Source of the DNA: Bacteroidia bacterium | Lineage (GTDB): Bacteria; Bacteroidota; Bacteroidia; Chitinophagales; JAUHXS01 | NCBI GenBank assembly: GCA_030426955.1 | Contig: JAUHXS010000007.1 | Location: 62,001-126,000, forward strand | Length of the DNA: 64,000 nt | Direction of reading: 5' to 3' | In this document: one piece after another, positions 55,513 through 62,697 of the stretch | Numbering within the stretch: the first letter of the stretch is position 1 | Layout: every line of letters starts with the position of its first letter | Position numbers and translations under genes: made by a program | The notes under the pieces: generated by a model | Told to the model about the DNA's origin: nothing | The model's database searches: none | What the model saw: only the letters and a program-made list of their open reading frames with translations

Positions 55513-55914
55513 ATGTTACAAGATATTCGCTGGGTACAACGTCTTTCTAATTTTGATAAAGCTTTAGCTGGGCTATCTAGGTTTATCAGTAAAGGAAATT
55601 TGAATGAACTGGAAGAGCAGGGTCTTATCCAGGCTTTCGAATACACCTATGAATTAGCTTGGAATACCATTAAAGACTTTTATGAAGAACAAGGCGAAAG
55701 CGGAATTCAGGGTAGTCGAGATGCCATCAAGCTTGCTTTTAATAGAGGATTAATTGAGGAAGGAAACGACTGGATGGAAATGATTACTAGTCGAACATTG
55801 ACAAGCCATACCTATAATGAAGCCCTAGCTAAGGAGATCGCAGAAAAAATAGAAAATATATATTATGATTTATTATTTAGGTTAAATAAAGCACTTCATA
55901 AAGAACGCGAATAA
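55513..55914 (+). CDS. hepT: HEPN-domain toxin (type VII toxin-antitoxin, HepT-like)
   Basis: 133 residues, all helical. The motif RTLTSHTY gives Arg94-x4-His99 and Tyr101, the RNase motif RX4HXY of HEPN toxins; in known HepT proteins the Tyr is the one AMPylated by the partner antitoxin. Similar proteins are also annotated as 'nucleotidyltransferase substrate binding protein' (HI0074 type). Its stop overlaps the ATG of the MNT gene by one base (TAATG), so the two are coupled. It lies in a gap between conserved housekeeping genes, consistent with a mobile TA module. Toxicity is inferred. Confidence 0.85.
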   Translation: MLQDIRWVQRLSNFDKALAGLSRFISKGNLNELEEQGLIQAFEYTYELAWNTIKDFYEEQGESGIQGSRDAIKLAFNRGLIEEGNDWMEMITSRTLTSHTYNEALAKEIAEKIENIYYDLLFRLNKALHKERE

Positions 55915-56219
55915 TGACTTTTGGTCTAAGCACTGAAACTATTCAAAAAATAAGTACCATTCTCAATGAATATAAGATCATTGACAAAGTCCTAATATAT
56001 GGATCAAGGGCAAAAGGTAATTATAAAAATGGATCTGATATAGACCTTACTTTATTAGGAAAAAATATTGATGCGTCAATACTTTTAAGCTTGCACCAGA
56101 AACTTGAGGAAAGTGATCTGCCTTATAAATTTGATATTTCTGTGTATGATAAAATTGATAATAAAGACCTAAAAGATCACATCAATAGAGTGGGCAAAGA
56201 GTTTTACATTAAAAAATAG
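55914..56219 (+). CDS. mntA: MNT nucleotidyltransferase antitoxin (MntA-like)
   Basis: 101 residues. Minimal nucleotidyltransferase: IYGSRAKGNYKNGSDIDLTLL gives the G-S-R (30-32) and D-x-D (42, 44) catalytic motif, with a third Asp near 75 (KFDISVYD). In studied type VII systems the enzyme adds AMP to the HEPN toxin to inactivate it. The catalytic residues look intact. Coupled to hepT by the TAATG overlap. Stop is 5 bp from that of the convergent pdxA. Confidence 0.87.
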   Translation: MTFGLSTETIQKISTILNEYKIIDKVLIYGSRAKGNYKNGSDIDLTLLGKNIDASILLSLHQKLEESDLPYKFDISVYDKIDNKDLKDHINRVGKEFYIKK

Positions 56220-56224
56220 GACAC

Positions 56225-57277
56225 TCATAGAAAAATAAGAGATAGCATTACACTGCTCAGGGTATTCTTTAATATTACGTTAGAACGCCTATCAAGAATC
56301 TCTAAAGCTAGAGCGATTGCTTTTTTAAAAGACTTTTCCGAAGCAATACCCTTACCAGCAATATCATAAGCTGTGCCATGGTCTGGTGATGTCCTGATTA
56401 CGGGAAGGCCAGCAGTAAAGTTAACCCCATTCCCAAATGAAAGTAGCTTAAAAGGTATCAGCCCTTGGTCATGATACATCGCTAATATGCCATCATAGTT
56501 TTTATATGTCTTATTTCCCCAAAAACCATCTGCTGGAAATGGACCATGAGCACTTATTCCTTCATCATTAGCGAGCCTAATAGCAGGTTGAATAATAACC
56601 TTTTCTTCTTCGCCTATTAGCCCATTGTCTCCTGCATGAGGGTTGAGCCCGAGAACCGCAATTTTTGAATTGGAAATACCAAAGTCTGCTTTTAGCGATT
56701 GTTGCATTAATCTCAGCTTTTGGCAAATCTTATCGATAGTAATTTTTTTTGTCACTTGATTTACAGATACATGATTAGTTACCAATCCTACTCTTAGGCT
56801 ATCATTTACCAAAAACATCAGGTTTTCAGTTGCGCCAACTCTCCTTTGTAAATGTTCTGTATGTCCGGAAAAACCTATCGATAAGTTAACGCTCTCTTTA
56901 TTCAATGGAGCGGTTATAAGAGTGTCAATATTATTTTGTTTTAAACACTCAATGGCAGTTTCAAAAGACTTTAACGCATAGTTACCTGCTTCCCTAGTTG
57001 ACTTGCCAATGTCAAATTTTAAGTCACTGGGTAAACATTCTAATATATTAATAGACGATGGCTTTGCCTGATCAATATTTTTAATGCTGATAAAACTAAG
57101 TGCATCAATTTTTAGAAGTTTCCTATAGAAGTCAATGGCTTCAGTCGACCCAAATATAATAGGTGTGCATTGATTTAGTAATTTGCCATCAAGAAAAGAT
57201 TTTATAATAACTTCAATACCAATACCGTTGATGTCACCAATAGAAATTCCAACAACGGGTAAATTGCTATTTGCCAT
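56225..57277 (-). CDS. pdxA: 4-hydroxythreonine-4-phosphate dehydrogenase
   Basis: 350 residues. Catalyses an oxidation step in DXP-dependent pyridoxal phosphate synthesis. Three metal-binding His are visible in GFSGHTEHLQ, LGLNPHAGDNG and AMYHDQGLIP. Substrate loop INGIGIE and VVGISIGD at the N-terminus fit. Start overlaps the end of the aminopeptidase gene by 11 bp, so it is translationally coupled to it. No pdxJ in the window. Confidence 0.95.
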   Translation of the reverse strand: MANSNLPVVGISIGDINGIGIEVIIKSFLDGKLLNQCTPIIFGSTEAIDFYRKLLKIDALSFISIKNIDQAKPSSINILECLPSDLKFDIGKSTREAGNYALKSFETAIECLKQNNIDTLITAPLNKESVNLSIGFSGHTEHLQRRVGATENLMFLVNDSLRVGLVTNHVSVNQVTKKITIDKICQKLRLMQQSLKADFGISNSKIAVLGLNPHAGDNGLIGEEEKVIIQPAIRLANDEGISAHGPFPADGFWGNKTYKNYDGILAMYHDQGLIPFKLLSFGNGVNFTAGLPVIRTSPDHGTAYDIAGKGIASEKSFKKAIALALEILDRRSNVILKNTLSSVMLSLIFL

Positions 57278-58709
57278 TGGCGACTTTGACTAAATAGTCA
57301 AAAAACAATCGAACGCCATAGCCAGTGCCATTTTTACTACGATAGCCACTTTTTTGATCCGCAAAAGCAGGCCCGGCAATATCGAAGTGCAACCATGGGT
57401 AGTCCGTGAAATGTTTTAAAAACATTCCTGCCGTAATAGCACCTCCAACTGCACCTCCAACATTTTTAAGATCAGCAATATCAGATTTTAGAAGATCTCC
57501 ATATTCATTCCACATTGGGAATTCAGCTAGCCGTTCATAGGTAGCCTTTCCGCTCTCTTCAAATGCTTTTTTTGTTTTGTCATCTGCATTGCCCATGTAA
57601 ACTGCACCAAATGGTCCAATTGCCCTAGCTGCTGCACCTGTGAGTGTTGCAGCGTCAAAAACCAGTTGCGGTTTGTATTTTTTTGCATAGGTCAACGCGT
57701 CAGCAAGGATCAATCTGCCTTCCGCATCTGTGTTGAGCACTTCAACAGTTGTTTTGTCGTACATTGTAATGACATCACCAGGGGCATAAGCATTGCCTCC
57801 AGGTCTGTTTTCAGTTGCAGGAACTAAAGCGATTACATGAATGGGTAATTTGGCTTTGGAGACGGCACACATTGCTCCAATAACTGCAGCAGAACCTCCC
57901 ATATCGCTCTTCATTTTATCCATAGAGTTGGGAGTAGGCTTAAGGCTAAGTCCTCCAGTATCATAAACCACTCCTTTACCCACTAAAACAATAGGCCTTT
58001 TGTTTTTTACTGTTTTAGGCTTCCACTCCATAATATTGAAAGTAGGAGGTTCAATACTACCAAGGTTAACAGCTAATAAGCCGCCCATTTTGAGCTCCTT
58101 GATTTTGGCTTTGTTCAATACATTTACCTTGAAATTATTTTCTTTACCAAGCCTTTTAATTTCTTTAGATAGTTGGACTGCTGTTAAAAAAGAAAGCGGT
58201 TCATTGACTAAGTCTTTGGCAACAGCGTTGGCATAGCAGGATGCAGATAACAGTTCTGCATCTTTTTTAAGAGACACATCTGTAATGTTGATGAGTTTTA
58301 AACTCGCTTTAAGCTTCGCCGCATCTTTTTTGTATTTTAAAAATTGGTATCCGCCCAACATCATACCCTCTGCAACAAATAATGATAATGATTTATTTGA
58401 GGTTGTATTGATAATTGAACAAGAGGTTTGTTTAGTGCTATTTAATATGGCTTGTGCTTGGTCACCAGCAATTCTAAGGCTTTCATTAAGTTTGTAAGCC
58501 TCGTCTTTCTCTTCTGCTTTGATGGCTATAATATGTTTATCAGCGCCAGGAATATGAATGATGCTTTGGTTATTCTTTAAGCAGGTTTTGATATAAGCTT
58601 TAGAATTATCATCAGAAATACTATTCGTGAAGTCAGATTCTTTTATTCCAATGATAATTAGATTGTCATTGTTGTTTTGCTTGGAAGAAGTTTTTAAGGA
58701 AATATTCAT
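57267..58709 (-). CDS. M17 leucyl aminopeptidase family protein
   Basis: 480 residues. C-terminal catalytic domain with VGKGVVYDTGGLSLKP, MKSDMGGSAAV, and NTDAEGRLILADAL, the M17 metal-binding signature; metals bound by Lys/Asp/Glu. An N-terminal macro-like domain covers residues 1-180. It cleaves N-terminal residues from peptides in the cytosol. First gene of a two-gene operon with pdxA; divergent from rsmA (63-bp gap). Not enough to distinguish PepA from related members. Confidence 0.93.
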   Translation of the reverse strand: MNISLKTSSKQNNNDNLIIIGIKESDFTNSISDDNSKAYIKTCLKNNQSIIHIPGADKHIIAIKAEEKDEAYKLNESLRIAGDQAQAILNSTKQTSCSIINTTSNKSLSLFVAEGMMLGGYQFLKYKKDAAKLKASLKLINITDVSLKKDAELLSASCYANAVAKDLVNEPLSFLTAVQLSKEIKRLGKENNFKVNVLNKAKIKELKMGGLLAVNLGSIEPPTFNIMEWKPKTVKNKRPIVLVGKGVVYDTGGLSLKPTPNSMDKMKSDMGGSAAVIGAMCAVSKAKLPIHVIALVPATENRPGGNAYAPGDVITMYDKTTVEVLNTDAEGRLILADALTYAKKYKPQLVFDAATLTGAAARAIGPFGAVYMGNADDKTKKAFEESGKATYERLAEFPMWNEYGDLLKSDIADLKNVGGAVGGAITAGMFLKHFTDYPWLHFDIAGPAFADQKSGYRSKNGTGYGVRLFFDYLVKVANGK

Positions 58710-58772
58710 TTTCTTTGTTCAATTAAATGGTGGCTTGTAAAAATAGTAATATTTAAGAGTAGAAACGAATAG

Positions 58773-59537
58773 ATGGCTTTTCAAAAAAAATCTTTAGGGC
58801 AGCACTTTTTAGTCAATCAAGCTATTTCGAATGACATTGTATATGCTCTGAAGCCAATTCAAAAGCCTTTCAAAGTAGCAGAAATAGGTCCTGGTCAAGG
58901 AGCATTAACAAGGGAATTGTCTCAGCGAAATGATATAGATGAATTTTATTTAGTTGAGCTAGATGATAGGTTAATAGGGCATCTGAAAAAAAACTATCCT
59001 TCTGTTAAAAAGGTTTTTCATGAAAGCATACTTGAATTGGATATTCCCAATGCTTTTAATGGTCAAATTTCGCTAATAGGAAATTTGCCATATAACATAT
59101 CTTCACAGATCGTTTTTAAAATAATTGAAAATAGAGACTTTGTGCCTCAAATGGTTGCTATGTTTCAAAAAGAAGTTGCAGAGCGGATTGCTGCTAAATC
59201 TGGAAGCAAGACCTATGGCGTTACAAGCGTATTGACTCAAGCTTTTTACGACGTTGAATACTTGTTTGATGTATCTAAAGACAATTTTGATCCACCTCCT
59301 AAAGTAGAATCTGGAGTAATCAGAGTACTCCGAAAAGAGAATCAAAAAATAGATTGTAACGAGAAGACACTTTTTAAAGTTGTCAAAATGGCATTTGGGC
59401 AGAGGCGAAAAAAGTTGAGCAATGCCTTGGCGATGTATAAAGATCATTTGCCAAAAGCGCATCTAGATAAAAGAGCCGAACAACTTTCGGTTGCTGAATT
59501 TATTAAAATAGCAAAAATAGTAGATGGAAAAAGGTAA
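58773..59537 (+). CDS. rsmA: 16S rRNA dimethyladenosine transferase
   Basis: 254 residues. KsgA/RsmA: MAFQKKSLGQHFLVNQAISN start, SAM loop EIGPGQGALTREL and NLPYNISSQIV with the catalytic NLPY. It dimethylates A1518/A1519 in the 3' end of 16S rRNA during ribosome maturation. The dehydrogenase gene that follows overlaps by 14 bp. The start at 58773 matches the conserved N-terminus. No promoter box was convincing. Confidence 0.96.
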   Translation: MAFQKKSLGQHFLVNQAISNDIVYALKPIQKPFKVAEIGPGQGALTRELSQRNDIDEFYLVELDDRLIGHLKKNYPSVKKVFHESILELDIPNAFNGQISLIGNLPYNISSQIVFKIIENRDFVPQMVAMFQKEVAERIAAKSGSKTYGVTSVLTQAFYDVEYLFDVSKDNFDPPPKVESGVIRVLRKENQKIDCNEKTLFKVVKMAFGQRRKKLSNALAMYKDHLPKAHLDKRAEQLSVAEFIKIAKIVDGKR

Positions 59538-60459
59538 AGTGCTCATAACAGATCATTTGCATGAAAGCTTGCCTTCTAAATTAGCTTTATTAGGGTACGA
59601 AGTAGTTCAAAACCCTGAAGTAACAAATCAAGACTTATTACAGGAAATACACTTGTATAAGGGTATTGTTATAACTACAAAGCTAAAAATTGATCAAATC
59701 GTCTTGAATAAAGCTACAGAGTTGAGGTTTGTGGCAAGAGCAGGTTCAGGTATGGAAAATGTAGATGTAGAATATGCTAAAGGAAAAGGAATTCACTGCA
59801 TTAATACACCGCAAGGTAATAGTGATGCTGTAGGAGAACACGCAATTGCTATGATATTGGGATTGCTTACTAAAGTGCATTCGGCAAATATGGAGGTGAA
59901 AAATGGTTTGTGGAATAGGGAGCTGAATCGTGGAATAGAGTTGAAAGGTAAAACTGTAGGTATTGTTGGATACGGCAACACTGGTAGCGCTTTTGCAAAG
60001 AAACTGCGGGGTTTTGAAGTTGAAACGTTAGCTTACGACAAATACAAAAAAGGCTTCTCAAATAGTTATGTGAAAGAAGTCTCCCTTGAAGATATACAAG
60101 GCAAAGCAGATATTATTAGTGTTCATTTGCCACTGAATAATGAAACCAGTTATTTTATTAGTAAATCTTTTATTGATAATTGCCGACGTCCTTTTTACTT
60201 AATTAATACAGCGCGAGGAAAAATTGTAAATACTAAAGACTTATTGACAGGGTTGAATGATGGAAAGGTAATTGGCACGGCGCTTGATGTATTAGAAGAA
60301 GAATCTAGTAAAACATTTTTGACAAACTGGTACGCTGAACTAAAGCAAAAAGATAATGTGATTTTGACACCTCATGTTGCAGGCTGGACACATGAGTCAA
60401 AAGAACGCATTGCGGATATGATTTGCGAAGGAATAAGAAATTTAGAATTGCAAATTTAG
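59524..60459 (+). CDS. D-2-hydroxyacid dehydrogenase (PGDH family)
   Basis: 311 residues. NAD-binding Rossmann motif VGIVGYGNTGSAFA. Catalytic residues in NTARGKIVN (Arg), ALDVLEEE (Glu) and LTPHVAGWTHESK (His). The family includes phosphoglycerate dehydrogenase, hydroxypyruvate reductase and others; no ACT regulatory domain, so not the long SerA. Substrate cannot be told. Overlaps rsmA by 14 bp, suggesting coexpression without obvious link in function. Confidence 0.87.
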   Translation: MEKGKVLITDHLHESLPSKLALLGYEVVQNPEVTNQDLLQEIHLYKGIVITTKLKIDQIVLNKATELRFVARAGSGMENVDVEYAKGKGIHCINTPQGNSDAVGEHAIAMILGLLTKVHSANMEVKNGLWNRELNRGIELKGKTVGIVGYGNTGSAFAKKLRGFEVETLAYDKYKKGFSNSYVKEVSLEDIQGKADIISVHLPLNNETSYFISKSFIDNCRRPFYLINTARGKIVNTKDLLTGLNDGKVIGTALDVLEEESSKTFLTNWYAELKQKDNVILTPHVAGWTHESKERIADMICEGIRNLELQI

Positions 60460-60552
60460 AGTTACGAATTATCCTAAATTCTTCAATCGTAATCACATAT
60501 AATTTCACACTGTAGTCCATGAACCATATAACTAACAATTATAAACTACAAA

Positions 60553-62013
60553 TTAGTCACTGTCAGCCAATCCAAACTCTTTCGTTTTTGCTAGTAGCCA
60601 AGCTTTATTTACTACTTCTTCTGCACCATCTATTTCTTTATATAGGGCTTTTGCCGTATCTCCAATGTCATCACTCTTAAAGCGTTTGTTTTTCAAGTTG
60701 ATTAACTTTCGTATGTATTTTATAAAATTAGTATGTGTATTTAATCTTGATTTTGAAAGCTTTTTATTCCTCTTCAGGTAAATAGCAAACGCGTTTAATA
60801 GGGAGGCTAAAGGGTCAATTTCATCAATTTCATAGTAAGTTCTAGCAAGAAAAGACTTAGCACCAAGATTGTAGTATACATCAGTAAACTCAACTTGCTG
60901 TAGCAACTGTAAGACTTCACTATAGTTTTTACTTACATAATGAACTTTGGCCATATTAAAGATGTAGTTACTTTCTCGGTGCTTTTTAGGTACCTTTTCC
61001 TTATAATCATCTATAAAGTTTAATGTCCACTCAGACTTTCCCAATCTTAATCCAGCATTTACGATGTTGTTGAAAGCATTAGTCGGAATATACTGCTCTT
61101 CAAATAAAATGCCCTCATTGAGTTGATGAATATATATATCGTATTGCTCTTGAAGGTATTGGGTGTTACCTAGATTTAATTGATGTGCACAGTAGTTTTG
61201 AAGATTGGCATAAAAAATCTGTTTTTCTTGTTTTGAAAAAAGATGTTCATATTGAGATAATATGGCTTTTAGTTTCTGATAATGTTCTTCCTTTTGCTCC
61301 ACATTCATCAGTAATATATGATAATAAATAACTATGGCTGGAGTGTCTTCATATCCTGATAGGTTGTCTTTTAGATACTCCAATAAGTGGTCTAATAGCT
61401 TTGAATTAAAAGATTTGCCATATAACACTGATTGTGCAAATAAGTCGCTACTCATTTTGAGTTTAGTAAACAAATAAAATTTATCAAGGTTGTTCAAAAC
61501 TCCTTGAAGGCTCATATCCTGGTCAATCCCTTCTTCTGTTTGAAGGATATACTGATACATCTCATAATTTACTTGATATTGATTTAGGTACAGTTTTGAG
61601 TCTCTGTTGACCTTTTGCTTTTTTAAAGTTTGCTGAATAGATTTTTGAATTCCAGGAAACTCCTTAAACAGTTCGCGCTCTCTTAGTGCTCTTAATAAAT
61701 AAAGCTTCGTGGAAAACTCATTATTAATGAAGTTGCTGTAGGCAATAAAATCTTCAGCCATTTTAGTAAGGTAAGACATCAAATCTCTCATTTTCTGGTC
61801 GCTAAAAGACTCTTTAGGATAAATGAGCGGAAACAACTTTTCCTTTAATAGCTCTTTGCTATCTAGTTTTGGATGCTTTTCAGAAATAATGGCCAATAAA
61901 GTAGAAATCTTCTCATTTTTATTAATAAAGGGCGAAGAAACATATTCATTAAATCTTCTAACCTCCTTTGAGGAAAAAGTCTTTAATATTTCAAGAAGTT
62001 TACTACCTATCAT
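60553..62013 (-). CDS. Helical-repeat protein C of the three-member family; function unknown
   Basis: 486 residues. N-terminus LLEILKTFSSKEVRRFNEYV SPF resembles the LFELVKSLSKSEKRYF of proteins A and B, but with only partial identity. The remainder is TPR-like helices. C-terminus AWLLAKTKEFG could correspond to the LSWIDSK...FA end of the others. It is the most distant relative, so membership is less sure than for A and B. No signal or membrane segment. Convergent with the dehydrogenase gene. Function not known. Confidence 0.7.
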   Translation of the reverse strand: MIGSKLLEILKTFSSKEVRRFNEYVSSPFINKNEKISTLLAIISEKHPKLDSKELLKEKLFPLIYPKESFSDQKMRDLMSYLTKMAEDFIAYSNFINNEFSTKLYLLRALRERELFKEFPGIQKSIQQTLKKQKVNRDSKLYLNQYQVNYEMYQYILQTEEGIDQDMSLQGVLNNLDKFYLFTKLKMSSDLFAQSVLYGKSFNSKLLDHLLEYLKDNLSGYEDTPAIVIYYHILLMNVEQKEEHYQKLKAILSQYEHLFSKQEKQIFYANLQNYCAHQLNLGNTQYLQEQYDIYIHQLNEGILFEEQYIPTNAFNNIVNAGLRLGKSEWTLNFIDDYKEKVPKKHRESNYIFNMAKVHYVSKNYSEVLQLLQQVEFTDVYYNLGAKSFLARTYYEIDEIDPLASLLNAFAIYLKRNKKLSKSRLNTHTNFIKYIRKLINLKNKRFKSDDIGDTAKALYKEIDGAEEVVNKAWLLAKTKEFGLADSD

Positions 62014-62134
62014 TAATTAAATGATTTTATGTGTCTGTAAATGTAACGTTTTATTCACAGAATAAAGTATGAATTTTTATAAATGCGTTGATTGTCAATG
62101 TTATTATATAATTTTTTGTTTCAGTCGAGAGAAG

Positions 62135-62148
62135 TTTTGTCCACAAAA
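62135..62148. repeat. TTTTGTCCACAAAA palindrome in the gap before the sorting-domain protein
   Basis: Two exact 6-base arms with a 2-base centre (TTTTGT CC ACAAAA). It is in the 226-bp gap between helical-repeat gene C and the T9SS mini-protein, the longest intergenic stretch in this part. Could be an operator for either divergent gene. No -7 consensus found nearby; GTACTTTG (62159 region) is one base off. Confidence 0.3.
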
Positions 62149-62239
62149 GTTGCATTTTGTACTTTGCAATATAAAAGTATTGAGCTAATTTAGAGTTAAC
62201 AATTTTTAAAAGCAGATTTGTAAACAAACTTTGATGCAT

Positions 62240-62572
62240 ATGAAAAAAATACTTACAACACTAATTTTATCAGCTACAATCATATCTATATCGGTAGCGA
62301 ACAATAACTTAGGTAGTGAAATTAAAACAGGAAATATATACCCCAATCCTGCTAATCAGTTCATTAATGTGCCAGTTAATCTCAAGTCTGCAGGAAAATT
62401 GGAAGTGTATAATATTTTGGGAGAATTGGTATTGACACAAATGATTCCCGAAAATACAACTATGTTGATTGTTAATACGTCTGATCTTGCATCTGGTAGC
62501 TATATAACCTATGTGGTATCAGATGACTTTAAAGGCGGTTCGCACAAATTTACCGTAAACCACAGCAACTGA
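62240..62572 (+). CDS. Minimal T9SS type A sorting-domain protein
   Basis: 110 residues from ATG 62240; in-frame ATG 62234 and TTG 62231 are less likely. Signal peptide MKKILTTLILSATIISISVA, then about 12 residues, then a complete type A sorting domain: IYPNPANQFINV, LEVYNILGELV and LASGSYITYVV. No cargo domain precedes it. This is odd because type A domains normally end a large secreted protein. Probably exported by T9SS and cleaved or held on the surface. A broken larger gene is possible but no upstream remnant was found. Confidence 0.8.
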   Translation: MKKILTTLILSATIISISVANNNLGSEIKTGNIYPNPANQFINVPVNLKSAGKLEVYNILGELVLTQMIPENTTMLIVNTSDLASGSYITYVVSDDFKGGSHKFTVNHSN

Positions 62573-62597
62573 TTTATTAGATAACTTATTAAAATAG

Positions 62598-62620
62598 CTT
62601 GCCTGAATATACTAGGCAAG
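62598..62620 (+). terminator. Stem-loop after the sorting-domain protein
   Basis: CTTGCCT (62598-62604) and AGGCAAG (62614-62620) form a perfect 7-bp stem with a 9-base loop, 26 bp after the stop of the mini-protein. No immediate T-run, so a weak or factor-assisted terminator, or a leader element of the TonB receptor gene downstream. Confidence 0.35.
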
Positions 62621-62697
62621 GGTGGATAACTATGTCAAAAATTAAAAAAAATATTAAATCTTTTTATCTTGTGCGATTGTTTCAAAAAATGTCCACT

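Noticed and set aside
60460-60552. Terminator between the dehydrogenase and helical-repeat gene C
   Set aside because: Only a 5-bp GAATT/AATTC stem is seen, too weak to claim.
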